Shown here in pieces: positions 51,065 to 61,394 of a stretch of 64,000 bases of DNA. The translations under genes were made by a program, and so were the position numbers. The notes under the pieces were generated by a model. The model was not told where the DNA came from, did not search any database, and worked only from the letters and a program-made list of their open reading frames with translations. Source of the DNA: Salinimicrobium xinjiangense DSM 19287 (GTDB taxonomy: Bacteria; Bacteroidota; Bacteroidia; Flavobacteriales; Flavobacteriaceae); the NCBI RefSeq assembly GCF_000423585.1, contig NZ_AUIG01000017.1, positions 1 through 64,000 on the forward strand, given 5' to 3'. Numbering within the stretch: position 1 is the first letter of the stretch; each line of letters begins with the position of its first letter.

Positions 51065-54000
51065 TTAAAATTCAAAGTTTACACTTAAACCAATGGTTCT
51101 TAAAGTAGGATAAGATCCTGAAAGGTATCCCTGAGCGTTTCCTGCACCTAGACCTGATTCTGGGTCGGCAAATGGTACATTCTTATCAATGATCCAAAGG
51201 TTTCTACCTATTAAAGCAATATTTCCGCTATTTACACTATCTCCAAACCAATCTTTAACCGGCAACCTGTAGGTTAGAGCAAGTTCTCTTAGTTTAACAT
51301 AAGAAGCATCATACACGTTGATTTCGTTCGGGTTTCTGCTGGAGTTACCCCAGTAGAAGACTCCGCCGTAGAAATCTGCTCTTGCGCGAGTAGTGTTAGG
51401 CTGACCATCTTCGGTCACTCCTTCATTTAGAATACCTCCGCCATCAGCGACAGGATCCCTCACTGGGTTTCCTAATTCGTTAAGACCGGCAGTAAAGTCA
51501 GGAAGACCTGTTCCTTTTCCATAATGCAAGTCAAGTGAGAAAACATCTCCACCTTGTTGCACATCAATTAGGAAGCTTAAAGCAAGATCCTTATAAGAGA
51601 TCTTGTTTGAAATACCTCCATTCCAATCAGGATTGGCATCTCCAATTACCTGATCGGCAACAGCGACATAATATCCGCTTGCGTTCACAATTCGTTGACC
51701 ATTTTCATGGTACTTGTATCCAGTACCTCTCAAGGTGTTATATGGTTGTCCTACTGTGGCGTTTAGAGAAACACCTCCCTGATAATTTGCCAAAACAAGA
51801 TTTTCCTGGTCTCCATAAAGATCTACAACCAGGTTTTCGTTCTTGGCCCAGTTGATGTTCATAGTCCAGTTCCAGTCATCGGTTGTAAAAGGTACAAGGG
51901 TCAATCTTGCTTCAACACCTTTATTTTGAAGCTCTCCTGCATTTACCCAGCGGTTCGAGAATCCTGTTGCAGTAGAAAGAGAAACCGGCATCAACTGGTC
52001 TTCTGTATTCTTTTTGTACCAGGTAAGATCCAATCCTACTCTATTCTGCCACATACGGGCTTCAAGACCAACCTCGATTTCCTTAGTTCTTTCAGGTACC
52101 AGGTTTTCATTCTGTTTGGTTCCCGGGAAAGAAAATAAGGCTGCTTGTCCAAAGTTATTCAAAATATTGTACGTGTCGTAAACATTATTTGCAGGAAGGT
52201 CATTACCTACTTCTGCATAACCTGCTCTTAATTTTCCAAAGCTGAACCAGTCTGATTCAAATAGATTTGAAAAAATTAAACTTGTACTTACTGCATAATA
52301 TCCATATCCGTTTTCGTCTGGAGGTAGTGCAGAAGAAATATCATATCTGTATGTACCATCAACATAAGCAGTGTTCTGGTATCCAATAGAAGCCTGGCCA
52401 TAATATCCTAATACTTCCTTCTCCTGTAAAGCTTCTACCGGTTTAGGGTTAGTGTTTACAGAATTACTTAGTGCAAATACACCTGGAGCAATAAGTCCTC
52501 CGGCAGTCGCCTGATGGTAAAAGCTGTAAGTTTCTCTTCGAAGGTTAATACCTGCTACCCCGGCGAGACTGAAATCATCACCAAAGTCTCTGTTAACATT
52601 GGCCATGAAGTCATAATTGTATTCTGTGAAGTCCACATCTTTTCGATCATAACCTGAACTTTCAACATCTCTCAAAACTCCAAAAGGAGCACCAACAGAA
52701 CCTACAGCTCTTCTTTCTTCCCTTAATTCTGAGTAAGTATCCACCGCTCCTTTAGCAGTAAGATCTAACCATTCGGTCACGTTGTAAGTTGCAAAGAGAT
52801 TTCCGTAGAAACGGTTTCTTCTGTCTGTTTGAAAGTTTCTATATCTAGTCCAGTACGGGTTGTCCCAGTAATGTGGTTGCAAATATGATCCTTCCATTCC
52901 ACCTTCGTGGTTCCAGGAGATATTTTGTCCTGTTTGCTCAAAAATTTCGCGTTGAGAATCCATATCTACGTTTACCTGCCACCACTGTCTGAACTGTGAC
53001 ATAAGGTTGTCACTATATCCGGTTGAGTTTCTACCTGTAGTTCTTTGAACAATAAAATTGGAAGAAGCACCGGCAGACAATCTATCAGTTACCTGAATAT
53101 CTCCATTTAAATTAAAGGAATTTTTATTCAGATTAGAATTAGGAAGCATTCCAGTTTGATCAAAGTTGGTGTATCCTAATCTATAAGTCATTTTTTCGGT
53201 TCCTCCTGAAACAGCCACAGAATTGTTATACTGAAGCGAAGTTTCGAAGAAATCAACAGGAGTAGTAGCACCGGCTACATATGGTGTCGCCTGTAGGTAA
53301 TTAGGGTGATCTGGAACAAATGCATCCCACTGGTATACCAGCTGTCCATTAAGAGGAGCTCCATAAGAAGCGTCATCATAAGTAGGAACTACCTGGTCTA
53401 TTGTTCCATCTCCATCTACGTCAAATCTTTCAAAATATCCGTCAAAATCTGGTGCGCCATAATATGGTCCATATCCGGCACCGTATTCATCCTGGTATTC
53501 AATAAAAGTAGACTTATCGATTTCACCTACAGTTACACTGGAGCTTACACTGATCTTCGTTTGACCTTGTTTACCGGACTTAGTAGTAATAATTACTACC
53601 CCATTAGCTCCCCTTGAACCATAGATTGCCGAAGCAGCAGCACCTTTAAGAACGTTTATAGATTCTACATCCTCCGGGTTAATGTCAGAAGCTGCATTTC
53701 CGTAATCGTATCCTGTACTTCCACCTCTTTGGGCAGCAGTGTTGTTGATCTGGTTAGAAATGGGAATACCGTCAATAACAAATAATGGTTGGTTGTTTCC
53801 TGTTAAGGAGCTTACCCCCCGAATAAGAAAGTTGGCAGACCCACCGAAGTTGTTGTTCGCTTTGATCTGGACCCCACTTACCTTACCTGAAAGGTTGTTG
53901 ATCACGTTGTCGGTTTTTACAGTAGAAACTTCATCTCCGGCAACTTCCTGGGTAGCATACCCTATCGATCTTTTTTCTCTTGAGATACCTAACGCGGTAA

Positions 54001-54322
54001 CTACTACTTCTTCCAACTGAGCCGCATCTGGCTCCAGTATGACGTCAATAGTGTTCACGTTTGTTACTGTATACTCTCTTGTCTGCATTCCCAGAAACGA
54101 GAAGACCAGAACTTCACCACGGGTGGCATCAATGGAGTAATCTCCGTCAAAACCTGTTTGCACTCCCCTCGTAGTGCCTTTAACCAGAACATTTACTCCG
54201 GGAAGAGGCATTCCGCTTCCGTCCGTCACCGTTCCGGTAATTGTTTGTTGTTCTTGTGCAAAGGAAATTTGCACGACTAACGCCAGTAATAGCGTTAGTA
54301 ATCCACTAAACTTTGTTTTCAT
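51065..54322 (-). CDS. SusC/RagA family TonB-linked outer-membrane transporter
   Basis: The 1085-residue protein imports a ligand captured by its SusD partner, using TonB energy. After a signal peptide (ending near SFAQ) comes a carboxypeptidase-D-like domain (TGTVTDGSGMPLPGVNVLVK), a TonB-box-like stretch LEEVVVTALGISREKRS, the plug with GVSSLTGNNQPLFVIDGIP and SIYGSRGANGVVIITTK, and a 22-strand barrel. The C-terminus LRTIGLSVNFEF is the usual last strand. Ligand unknown. It is the first gene of the pair, divergent from rpsL. Confidence 0.95.
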   Translation of the reverse strand: MKTKFSGLLTLLLALVVQISFAQEQQTITGTVTDGSGMPLPGVNVLVKGTTRGVQTGFDGDYSIDATRGEVLVFSFLGMQTREYTVTNVNTIDVILEPDAAQLEEVVVTALGISREKRSIGYATQEVAGDEVSTVKTDNVINNLSGKVSGVQIKANNNFGGSANFLIRGVSSLTGNNQPLFVIDGIPISNQINNTAAQRGGSTGYDYGNAASDINPEDVESINVLKGAAASAIYGSRGANGVVIITTKSGKQGQTKISVSSSVTVGEIDKSTFIEYQDEYGAGYGPYYGAPDFDGYFERFDVDGDGTIDQVVPTYDDASYGAPLNGQLVYQWDAFVPDHPNYLQATPYVAGATTPVDFFETSLQYNNSVAVSGGTEKMTYRLGYTNFDQTGMLPNSNLNKNSFNLNGDIQVTDRLSAGASSNFIVQRTTGRNSTGYSDNLMSQFRQWWQVNVDMDSQREIFEQTGQNISWNHEGGMEGSYLQPHYWDNPYWTRYRNFQTDRRNRFYGNLFATYNVTEWLDLTAKGAVDTYSELREERRAVGSVGAPFGVLRDVESSGYDRKDVDFTEYNYDFMANVNRDFGDDFSLAGVAGINLRRETYSFYHQATAGGLIAPGVFALSNSVNTNPKPVEALQEKEVLGYYGQASIGYQNTAYVDGTYRYDISSALPPDENGYGYYAVSTSLIFSNLFESDWFSFGKLRAGYAEVGNDLPANNVYDTYNILNNFGQAALFSFPGTKQNENLVPERTKEIEVGLEARMWQNRVGLDLTWYKKNTEDQLMPVSLSTATGFSNRWVNAGELQNKGVEARLTLVPFTTDDWNWTMNINWAKNENLVVDLYGDQENLVLANYQGGVSLNATVGQPYNTLRGTGYKYHENGQRIVNASGYYVAVADQVIGDANPDWNGGISNKISYKDLALSFLIDVQQGGDVFSLDLHYGKGTGLPDFTAGLNELGNPVRDPVADGGGILNEGVTEDGQPNTTRARADFYGGVFYWGNSSRNPNEINVYDASYVKLRELALTYRLPVKDWFGDSVNSGNIALIGRNLWIIDKNVPFADPESGLGAGNAQGYLSGSYPTLRTIGLSVNFEF

Positions 54323-54830
54323 TTTTAAGATTTGTTTGAATTAGCCAAGCCAAATTTGATAATTAAATGCTAACTGGACAACTTTTTTTCCGTTAAACTT
54401 CATTTTTCGTCTAGAAATGGATGGAACTTTATGTTTTTGTTAACTTTTTTATCTTTTTGTAAATTTTAATGTATTCGACTGAAATACAGTCTGTTTTCGC
54501 TATTGAATGAATGATGTAAGGGAGTAAGAATGATTTATCGGCTTTTATAAATTTTTATAAAAATTAAAATGATAGGATAATAAAAGTTCATGATCGAATT
54601 GATAGGTATGATTATACAGGATCTAACATGACATTATATATAGGACAAGAGGAAAAAATTTTACTTTAAAGTACCGGAAAATGTTTTATTCAAAAAGACT
54701 TAATGTATTCAAGAAGAAGTCAGTTGAAAATTAATCAATTAAGATTTGAATAATTGGGTTTTATTTCTACCTTTGCAGACCTTTTGAAAAAGGGGATTAT
54801 AAAAACAAATAATTTAGTGTAAAAGAAATT
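54323..54830. other. susC-rpsL divergent intergenic region
   Basis: This 508-bp AT-rich spacer holds the str-S10 promoter at its right end. No convincing minus-strand TAnnTTTG box was seen for susC, whose control may be through a longer leader or a different promoter type. No gene or RNA element is recognised. Confidence 0.6.
54745..54775 (+). promoter_or_regulatory. -33/-7 promoter for the str-S10 operon
   Basis: TTTG (54745-54748) and TACCTTTG (54768-54775) are separated by 19 bases, matching the Bacteroidota consensus TTTG-N(17-23)-TAnnTTTG. The start of transcription should be near 54782, giving about 50 bases of leader before rpsL. Confidence 0.75.
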
Positions 54831-55205
54831 ATGCCAACAATTTCACAATTAGTACGAAAAGGAAGAGCCACAATTACCAAGAAGAGTAAATCGGCTGCTT
54901 TGGATTCGTGCCCTCAAAGACGGGGAGTTTGTACTCGTGTTTACACCACTACACCTAAGAAACCTAACTCTGCAATGCGTAAAGTTGCAAGGGTAAGGTT
55001 AACTAATGGTAAAGAGGTGAACGCGTACATTCCCGGTGAAGGTCACAACCTCCAGGAGCACTCGATAGTATTGGTTAGAGGCGGAAGAGTTAAAGATTTG
55101 CCTGGTGTTAGGTATCATATTGTTCGTGGTGCTCTGGATACTGCCGGTGTTGCAGGTAGAACACAGAGACGCTCCAAGTATGGTGCTAAAAAGCCTAAGA
55201 AATAA
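54831..55205 (+). CDS. rpsL: 30S ribosomal protein S12
   Basis: S12 sits at the decoding centre and helps control translational accuracy. The 124-residue protein has the conserved N-terminus [11 protein letters not shown] and the loop [15 protein letters not shown], with the streptomycin-relevant Lys present in both TTPKKPNS and [12 protein letters not shown]. It is the first gene of the operon. The start context is A-rich (AAGAAATT) with no Shine-Dalgarno, typical of Bacteroidota. Confidence 0.98.
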   Translation: MPTISQLVRKGRATITKKSKSAALDSCPQRRGVCTRVYTTTPKKPNSAMRKVARVRLTNGKEVNAYIPGEGHNLQEHSIVLVRGGRVKDLPGVRYHIVRGALDTAGVAGRTQRRSKYGAKKPKK

Positions 55206-55246
55206 TTTTCCACGGCAAGTAAAAATTAACTTATTACAAAGAAGAA

Positions 55247-55723
55247 ATGAGAAAAAGACAGGCGAAAAAAAGGCCACTTTTACCAGATCCAAAGTTTAAC
55301 GATCAGTTAGTAACACGTTTTGTTAACATGATGATGTGGGATGGTAAGAAATCTGTTGCCTTTAAAGTGTTCTATGATGCGATCGCTATCGTAGAAGAAA
55401 AGAAACAGGATGATGAGAAGACAGGACTGGAGCTCTGGAAGGATGCTCTGTCTAATGTTATGCCTCACGTAGAAGTGCGTAGTCGTAGGGTTGGAGGTGC
55501 TACTTTTCAAATTCCGATGCAAATTAGACCAGATCGTAAAGTTTCAACTGCTATGAAGTGGTTGATCTCTTACTCAAGAAAGCGTAATGAGAAATCTATG
55601 GCACAAAGACTTGCTGCCGAGGTTCTTGCTGCGGCTAAGGAAGAAGGTGCGGCTGTGAAGAAGAGGGTTGATACCCATAAGATGGCTGAGGCTAACAAAG
55701 CATTCTCTCACTTTAGATTCTAA
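55247..55723 (+). CDS. rpsG: 30S ribosomal protein S7
   Basis: S7 nucleates assembly of the 30S head and touches the E-site tRNA. The 158-residue protein begins MRKRQAKKRPLLPDPKFND and has VTRFVNMMMWDGKKSVA, EVRSRRVGGATFQIPMQI and SMAQRLAAEVL, all S7 features. It lies 41 bases after rpsL and four before fusA. Confidence 0.97.
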   Translation: MRKRQAKKRPLLPDPKFNDQLVTRFVNMMMWDGKKSVAFKVFYDAIAIVEEKKQDDEKTGLELWKDALSNVMPHVEVRSRRVGGATFQIPMQIRPDRKVSTAMKWLISYSRKRNEKSMAQRLAAEVLAAAKEEGAAVKKRVDTHKMAEANKAFSHFRF

Positions 55724-55726
55724 AAA

Positions 55727-57838
55727 ATGGCACAAAGAGATTTAAAATTTACAAGAAATATAGGTATTGCTGCGCACATTGATGCGGGTAAAACTACAAC
55801 TACAGAACGTATTCTTTTCTATACCGGTATTAGTCACAAGATCGGTGAGGTGCATGATGGTGCAGCTACGATGGACTGGATGGAGCAGGAGCAGGAGCGA
55901 GGGATTACCATTACTTCAGCTGCTACACACTGTAAGTGGATGTACCGCGACCAGGAATACACTGTAAATATTATTGACACTCCCGGGCACGTTGACTTTA
56001 CCGTTGAGGTAGAGCGTTCATTACGTGTACTTGACGGGATGGTTGCTCTTTTCAGTGCGGTTGATGGTGTTGAGCCTCAATCTGAAACTGTTTGGAGACA
56101 AGCCGATAAATATCGTGTACCGAGACTTGGATTCGTAAATAAGATGGACCGTCAGGGTGCAGACTTTTTTAATGTGATCAAGCAGGTAAGAGAAATGTTG
56201 GGTGGGAATCCTGTTCCGCTTCAAATTCCTATTGGGGATGAAATTGACTTCAAAGGTGTGGTTGATCTTATTTCCAAAAAGGCTGTTGTGTGGAATGAGG
56301 AAGATTTCGGAATGACCTACGAAACTATTGATATTCCTGCTGAGCTTGAAGAAGATGTAAATAAATACAGAGCTGAACTTGTAGAAGCGGTTGCTGAATA
56401 CGACGAAGCTTTAATGGAGAAGTTCTTTGAGGATGAAAACTCTATTACTGAAGACGAGATTATTGCTGCTTTAAGAGCTGCAACAATTGATATGTCTATC
56501 ATCCCAATGATGTGTGGATCTGCCTTTAAGAATAAAGGAGTTCAGGCTATGCTTGATGCGGTAATGCGTTACCTTCCTTCTCCTGTAGATGTTGAAGCCA
56601 TTGTTGGTGTTAACCCTGATACAGAAAAAGAAGAAAGTCGTAAGCCGCATGTTGATTCTCCTTTTTCAGCTTTAGCTTTTAAAATTGCTACCGATCCTTT
56701 CGTTGGACGTTTAGCTTTCTTTAGAGTTTATTCCGGAGCTCTTGATGCAGGTTCTTATGTTCAGAACAATCGTTCCGGAAAGAAAGAACGTATTTCACGT
56801 ATCTATCAGATGCATGCGAACAAACAACAGCCAATCGACAGAATTGAAGCTGGAGATATTGGTGCGGCTGTTGGATTTAAAGATATTAAAACAGGAGATA
56901 CCTTAACAGACGAGAAACACCCTATCGTACTTGAATCGATGTCTTTCCCTGATCCGGTAATTGGTATTTCTGTTGAGCCTAAAACTAAGGCAGATGTTGA
57001 TAAGATGGGTATGGCTTTGGCTAAATTAGCTGAAGAGGATCCAACTTTCCAGGTAAAGACTGATGAAGTTTCCGGCCAAACTATTATTTCAGGAATGGGT
57101 GAACTTCACCTTGAGATCCTTGTTGATCGTTTGAAAAGAGAATTTAAGGTTGAAGTAAATGAAGGTCAACCTCGTGTTGAGTACAAGGAAACTGTTACTA
57201 AAGCTGCAGATCACAGAGAGGTTTATAAGAAGCAGTCTGGTGGTCGTGGTAAATTTGGTGATATTGTATTTACATTAGGACCCGTAGATGAAGACTTTAA
57301 AGGGCCAGGACTACAATTCGTTGATGAGATAAAAGGTGGTCGTATTCCTAAAGAATTTATTCCTTCAGTGGAAAAAGGATTTAGAGAGGCAATGAAAACC
57401 GGACCTCTTGCAGGATTCACTATGGATACTTTAAAAGTAGTTCTTAAGGATGGATCTTTCCACCCTGTGGATTCCGATCAGCTTTCGTTTGAATTGGCTG
57501 CAAAAATGGGATATAAGGTTGCTGCTAAGAAAGCAGGTGCTGTGATCCTTGAGCCAATCATGAAAGTTGAAGTGGTTACCCCAGAAGAGAACATGGGTGA
57601 TATAGTAGGAGATTTGAACAGACGTCGTGGACAGGTGAATAACATGTCTGACAGATCTGGTGCGAAAGTAATTAAAGCTGAAGTGCCATTATCTGAGATG
57701 TTTGGATATGTTACTACATTGCGTACCCTATCTTCGGGACGTGCAACCTCTACTATGGAATTCTCTCACTATGCTGAAACTCCTTCTAATATTTCAGAAG
57801 CAATTATGAAGGCAGAAAAGGGAACCGCTAACGAATAA
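55727..57838 (+). CDS. fusA: Elongation factor G
   Basis: EF-G drives translocation on the ribosome with GTP. The 703-residue protein has [15 protein letters not shown]-like P-loop ([15 protein letters not shown]), switch [17 protein letters not shown], and [10 protein letters not shown] for base recognition. Domains II to V follow, with domain IV containing [10 protein letters not shown]. tuf does not follow fusA here; rpsJ does, joining the str and S10 clusters. Length is normal. Confidence 0.97.
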   Translation: MAQRDLKFTRNIGIAAHIDAGKTTTTERILFYTGISHKIGEVHDGAATMDWMEQEQERGITITSAATHCKWMYRDQEYTVNIIDTPGHVDFTVEVERSLRVLDGMVALFSAVDGVEPQSETVWRQADKYRVPRLGFVNKMDRQGADFFNVIKQVREMLGGNPVPLQIPIGDEIDFKGVVDLISKKAVVWNEEDFGMTYETIDIPAELEEDVNKYRAELVEAVAEYDEALMEKFFEDENSITEDEIIAALRAATIDMSIIPMMCGSAFKNKGVQAMLDAVMRYLPSPVDVEAIVGVNPDTEKEESRKPHVDSPFSALAFKIATDPFVGRLAFFRVYSGALDAGSYVQNNRSGKKERISRIYQMHANKQQPIDRIEAGDIGAAVGFKDIKTGDTLTDEKHPIVLESMSFPDPVIGISVEPKTKADVDKMGMALAKLAEEDPTFQVKTDEVSGQTIISGMGELHLEILVDRLKREFKVEVNEGQPRVEYKETVTKAADHREVYKKQSGGRGKFGDIVFTLGPVDEDFKGPGLQFVDEIKGGRIPKEFIPSVEKGFREAMKTGPLAGFTMDTLKVVLKDGSFHPVDSDQLSFELAAKMGYKVAAKKAGAVILEPIMKVEVVTPEENMGDIVGDLNRRRGQVNNMSDRSGAKVIKAEVPLSEMFGYVTTLRTLSSGRATSTMEFSHYAETPSNISEAIMKAEKGTANE

Positions 57839-57849
57839 TTATCAGGAAA

Positions 57850-58155
57850 ATGAGTCAGAAAATCAGAATAAAACTAAAATCTTACGATCACAACCTGGTA
57901 GACAAATCTGCCGAGAAGATTGTAAAAACCGTAAAAAGTACGGGAGCTGTGGTAACGGGTCCAATTCCATTACCTACTCATAAAAAGATCTTTACAGTGC
58001 TTCGGTCTCCGCACGTAAACAAGAAGTCAAGAGAGCAGTTTCAATTAAGTTCTTATAAGAGATTACTGGATATTTACAGTTCTTCTTCCAAGACCATTGA
58101 TGCTCTTATGAAACTTGAATTGCCAAGTGGAGTAGAGGTCGAGATAAAAGTTTGA
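57850..58155 (+). CDS. rpsJ: 30S ribosomal protein S10
   Basis: S10 is a 30S head protein and, as NusE, a transcription antitermination factor. The 101-residue protein has [20 protein letters not shown] and the conserved [28 protein letters not shown] in pieces. It follows fusA by 11 bases. A 156-base gap with a palindrome and a stem-loop separates it from rplC. Confidence 0.97.
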   Translation: MSQKIRIKLKSYDHNLVDKSAEKIVKTVKSTGAVVTGPIPLPTHKKIFTVLRSPHVNKKSREQFQLSSYKRLLDIYSSSSKTIDALMKLELPSGVEVEIKV

Positions 58156-58161
58156 TTGTAG

Positions 58162-58183
58162 GAGACAAAGCATGCTTTGTCTC
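58162..58183. repeat. Perfect 22-bp palindrome between rpsJ and rplC
   Basis: GAGACAAAGC-AT-GCTTTGTCTC is its own reverse complement, seven bases after the rpsJ stop. It shares the GGAGAC/GTCTC ends with the palindrome at 47958-47995. Inside a highly expressed ribosomal operon, it may be an inserted repeat or a functional element. Confidence 0.8.
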
Positions 58184-58240
58184 AACAATTTTACGCAACA
58201 TGTCCCGAGCTTTAGGTGAGGGAAAAACGGTGAAAAATAC

Positions 58241-58278
58241 ATTCAGGATTGGAAGTGTTTTTCAATCCTGAATATTTT
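58241..58278 (+). terminator. Stem-loop with T-rich tail before rplC
   Basis: ATTCAGGATTG (58241-58251) pairs perfectly with CAATCCTGAAT (58263-58273), loop 11 bases, followed by ATTTTTA. It could terminate partly after rpsJ or act as a regulatory leader of rplC. No promoter box was found between it and rplC, so full termination would be surprising. Confidence 0.5.
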
Positions 58279-58311
58279 TAAATAAGTATAAATAATAACT
58301 AATAATTAATT

Positions 58312-58923
58312 ATGTCTGGGTTAATAGGAAAAAAGATTGGCATGACCAGCATTTTTGACGAGAACGGGAAGAACATTCCTTGTACCGTTATTCAGGCCGG
58401 GCCATGCGTAATTACCCAAGTCAGAACCAAAGAGGTTGACGGGTACGAAGCTCTTCAGCTTGGTTTCGATGACAAAAAGACTGCTAATAAGGCTGCCGAA
58501 GGGCACGCTAAAAAAGCCGGAGCTGCAGCAATGCGCAAAGTCGTTGAATTCAAGGGATTTGAAGGAGAGCACAAATTAGGTGATACGATCACCGTAGAGC
58601 ATTTTGTTGAAGGTGAATTTATTGACGTTTCCGGTATTTCTAAAGGAAAAGGTTTTCAAGGAGTTGTTAAACGCCATGGTTTTGGTGGGGTTGGACAAGC
58701 TACTCACGGTCAGCATAACAGATTAAGAGCTCCTGGTTCTATTGGTGCTGCATCTTATCCTGCGAGAGTTTTCAAAGGAATGAGAATGGCCGGAAGAATG
58801 GGTGGCGAAAAAGTAAAAGTAGAAAACCTGAGAGTTTTAAAAGTGATAGCCGATAAGAATTTACTTGTAGTGAGTGGAGCTGTACCGGGACACAAGAACT
58901 CTTACGTAATCATTCAGAAGTAA
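58312..58923 (+). CDS. rplC: 50S ribosomal protein L3
   Basis: L3 is an early 50S assembly protein near the peptidyl transferase centre. The 203-residue protein starts [17 protein letters not shown] and has the conserved loop [13 protein letters not shown] and [17 protein letters not shown]. It ends one base into the start of rplD: the last base of its stop is the A of the next ATG. Confidence 0.97.
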   Translation: MSGLIGKKIGMTSIFDENGKNIPCTVIQAGPCVITQVRTKEVDGYEALQLGFDDKKTANKAAEGHAKKAGAAAMRKVVEFKGFEGEHKLGDTITVEHFVEGEFIDVSGISKGKGFQGVVKRHGFGGVGQATHGQHNRLRAPGSIGAASYPARVFKGMRMAGRMGGEKVKVENLRVLKVIADKNLLVVSGAVPGHKNSYVIIQK

Positions 58924-59552
58924 TGGAAGTAGCAGTTTTAGATATAAAAGGAAAAGAAACAGGGAGAAAGGCAAACCTTTCTGATGCTGTTTTTGCAGTG
59001 GAGCCAAACAACCATGCTGTTTATCTTGATGTGAAACAATACCTGGCTAATCAGCGTCAGGGAACTCACAAAGCGAAAGAGCGTGCAGAGATTGCAGGTT
59101 CTACCCGAAAGATCAAGAAACAAAAAGGAACTGGTACTGCCCGTGCGGGAAGTATTAAGTCTCCTATTTTTAAAGGTGGAGGAAGAGTATTTGGTCCAAG
59201 ACCAAGAAACTACTCTTTCAAGTTGAATAAGGGTTTGAAGAGACTGGCAAGAAAATCTGCCTTGTCTATGAAAGCAAATGACAACTCCATAATAGTAGTG
59301 GAAGATTTTTCATTTGATACTCCAAAGACTAAAAATTTCATTGAAGTTTTGCAGGCTTTAGGACTGGAAGGTAAAAAATCTTTGATAGTGTTGGGTGACT
59401 CGAATAAAAATGTATATTTGTCGTCACGCAATTTGAAGGCCTCCGAGGTTGTAAGTGCTTCAGAACTAAGTACTTACAAAATTTTAAACGCTAATAATTT
59501 AGTGTTTTTAGAGGGGTCTCTGGAAGGAATTGAGTCGAATTTAAGTAAATAA
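58923..59552 (+). CDS. rplD: 50S ribosomal protein L4
   Basis: L4 lines the exit tunnel with its extended loop and is an autogenous regulator of the S10 operon in some bacteria. The 209-residue protein has [20 protein letters not shown] and [18 protein letters not shown], the conserved loop. The start overlaps the rplC stop. If L4 regulates here, the rpsJ-rplC stem-loop is one place to look. Confidence 0.96.
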   Translation: MEVAVLDIKGKETGRKANLSDAVFAVEPNNHAVYLDVKQYLANQRQGTHKAKERAEIAGSTRKIKKQKGTGTARAGSIKSPIFKGGGRVFGPRPRNYSFKLNKGLKRLARKSALSMKANDNSIIVVEDFSFDTPKTKNFIEVLQALGLEGKKSLIVLGDSNKNVYLSSRNLKASEVVSASELSTYKILNANNLVFLEGSLEGIESNLSK

Positions 59553-59557
59553 ACATT

Positions 59558-59848
59558 ATGAGTATCTTAATAAAACCTATTATTACAGAGAAAGCTACAG
59601 CAGATAGCGAACTTAACAATAAGTACGCTTTTGTAGTTGATAATAAGGCGAATAAGATTGAAATTAAAGACGCAGTTGAGTCTGCTTATGGTGTTTCAGT
59701 TACTAAAGTTCGTACAATTAACGTTCGCCCGGACAGAAAAACCCGTTATACAAAAACAGGAGTTGTCACTGGTAAAACCAGTGCTTATAAAAAAGCACTA
59801 GTACAGGTGGCGGAAGGTGAAACTATTGATTTATATAGTAATCTCTAA
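59558..59848 (+). CDS. rplW: 50S ribosomal protein L23
   Basis: L23 sits at the tunnel exit and docks SRP and trigger factor. The 96-residue protein has IIKPIITEKAT-type opening (ILIKPIITEKATADSE) and the family NVRPDRKTRYTKTG. It follows rplD by five bases and precedes rplB by nine. Confidence 0.96.
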   Translation: MSILIKPIITEKATADSELNNKYAFVVDNKANKIEIKDAVESAYGVSVTKVRTINVRPDRKTRYTKTGVVTGKTSAYKKALVQVAEGETIDLYSNL

Positions 59849-59857
59849 GATTAAAAA

Positions 59858-60685
59858 ATGTCAGTTAGAAAATTAAAACCAATTACCCCTGGTCAGCGAT
59901 TTAGAGTAGTGAACGGATTTGACGCGATCACTACTGATAAGCCGGAGAAAAGTTTATTAGCTCCGAATAAAAGATCTGGTGGTAGAAACAGTCAAGGAAA
60001 AATGACCATGCGCTACGTAGGTGGTGGTCATAAAAAGCGTTACAGGATCGTTGATTTTAAAAGAGACAAGCAGGGTATTCCTGCAACAGTCGCTTCTATA
60101 GAATACGATCCAAACAGAACAGCTTTTATCGCCCTATTGAATTATCAGGATGGTGAAAAACGATATATTATTGCTCAAAATGGACTTCAGGTTGGGCAGA
60201 ATATAGTATCTGGAATGGAAGATGTAGCTCCAAATATTGGAAATGCTATGCCTTTATCAAACATTCCATTGGGTACTATTATCTCTTGTATTGAGCTTAG
60301 ACCGGGACAAGGGGCTGTAATGGCTCGTAGTGCAGGTGCTTTCGCTCAGTTAATGGCAAGAGAGGGAAAATACGCAACCATTAAATTGCCTTCAGGAGAG
60401 ATCCGAAGAATATTGGCTAGCTGTGTTGCAACTATTGGAGCTGTTTCAAACAGTGATCACCAGTTGCTTGTATCAGGTAAAGCGGGTAGAAGCAGATGGT
60501 TGGGTAGAAGACCAAGAACAAGACCGGTTGTTATGAACCCTGTTGATCACCCAATGGGTGGTGGGGAAGGCCGTGCTTCGGGAGGTCACCCACGTTCTAG
60601 AAAGGGTATCCCTGCAAAAGGATTCAGAACCCGTTCTAAGACCAAATCGAGTAATAAATATATTGTAGAACGTAGAAAGAAATAA
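59858..60685 (+). CDS. rplB: 50S ribosomal protein L2
   Basis: L2 is needed for subunit joining and peptidyl transfer. The 275-residue protein has [16 protein letters not shown] at the start, the conserved [20 protein letters not shown], and the catalytic-region [18 protein letters not shown] with the invariant His. Length matches bacterial L2. Confidence 0.98.
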   Translation: MSVRKLKPITPGQRFRVVNGFDAITTDKPEKSLLAPNKRSGGRNSQGKMTMRYVGGGHKKRYRIVDFKRDKQGIPATVASIEYDPNRTAFIALLNYQDGEKRYIIAQNGLQVGQNIVSGMEDVAPNIGNAMPLSNIPLGTIISCIELRPGQGAVMARSAGAFAQLMAREGKYATIKLPSGEIRRILASCVATIGAVSNSDHQLLVSGKAGRSRWLGRRPRTRPVVMNPVDHPMGGGEGRASGGHPRSRKGIPAKGFRTRSKTKSSNKYIVERRKK

Positions 60686-60691
60686 TAAGAT

Positions 60692-60970
60692 ATGGCACGT
60701 TCATTAAAAAAAGGACCTTACGTTCACTATAAACTGGAGCAGAAAGTTGCTCAAAATACGGAATCTGGAAAAAAAGCGGTTATAAAGACCTGGTCAAGGG
60801 CTTCTATGATCACTCCTGATTTCGTTGGGCAAACAATTGCTGTTCATAATGGACGCCAGTTTGTACCGGTTTATATTACCGAGAACATGGTAGGTCACAA
60901 ATTAGGTGAATTTTCACCAACAAGATCTTTTAGAGGTCATGCTGGTGCTAAAAATAAAGGTAAAAAATAA
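60692..60970 (+). CDS. rpsS: 30S ribosomal protein S19
   Basis: S19 forms a complex with S13 in the 30S head. The 92-residue protein has [36 protein letters not shown] and [19 protein letters not shown], all hallmark stretches. It lies six bases after rplB. Confidence 0.97.
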   Translation: MARSLKKGPYVHYKLEQKVAQNTESGKKAVIKTWSRASMITPDFVGQTIAVHNGRQFVPVYITENMVGHKLGEFSPTRSFRGHAGAKNKGKK

Positions 60971-60978
60971 TTGAAGCT

Positions 60979-61386
60979 ATGGGAGTTCGTAAAAGAGAAA
61001 GAGCAGAGCAAACGAAAGAAGCTAAGAAGCAGATAGCTTTTGCTAAACTAAATAACTGCCCTACTTCGCCAAGAAAAATGCGTCTGGTAGCAGATCTTGT
61101 TCGTGGTGAAAAAGTAGAAAGAGCGCTTCATATATTGAAATTCAATTCTAAGGATGCATCCAAGAGTATTGAGAAGCTGTTATTGTCGGCAATTGCTAAC
61201 TGGCAGTCTAAGAATGAAGATGCAAGCATAGAAGATGCAGAGTTGTTTGTAAAAGAGATTCGTGTAGATGGTGGAAGTATGTTGAAGAGACTACGTCCTG
61301 CACCACAGGGTCGCGCACATAGAATTAGAAAACGTTCCAATCACGTAACCTTGGTGCTTGGAGCAAACAATAATACACAAAGCTAG
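60979..61386 (+). CDS. rplV: 50S ribosomal protein L22
   Basis: L22 lines the exit tunnel with a beta-hairpin. The 135-residue protein has [21 protein letters not shown] and the C-terminal [20 protein letters not shown] in pieces ([18 protein letters not shown]). The N-terminal 20 residues are a basic extension. It is eight bases after rpsS. Confidence 0.97.
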   Translation: MGVRKRERAEQTKEAKKQIAFAKLNNCPTSPRKMRLVADLVRGEKVERALHILKFNSKDASKSIEKLLLSAIANWQSKNEDASIEDAELFVKEIRVDGGSMLKRLRPAPQGRAHRIRKRSNHVTLVLGANNNTQS

Positions 61387-61394
61387 TTAAGAGT

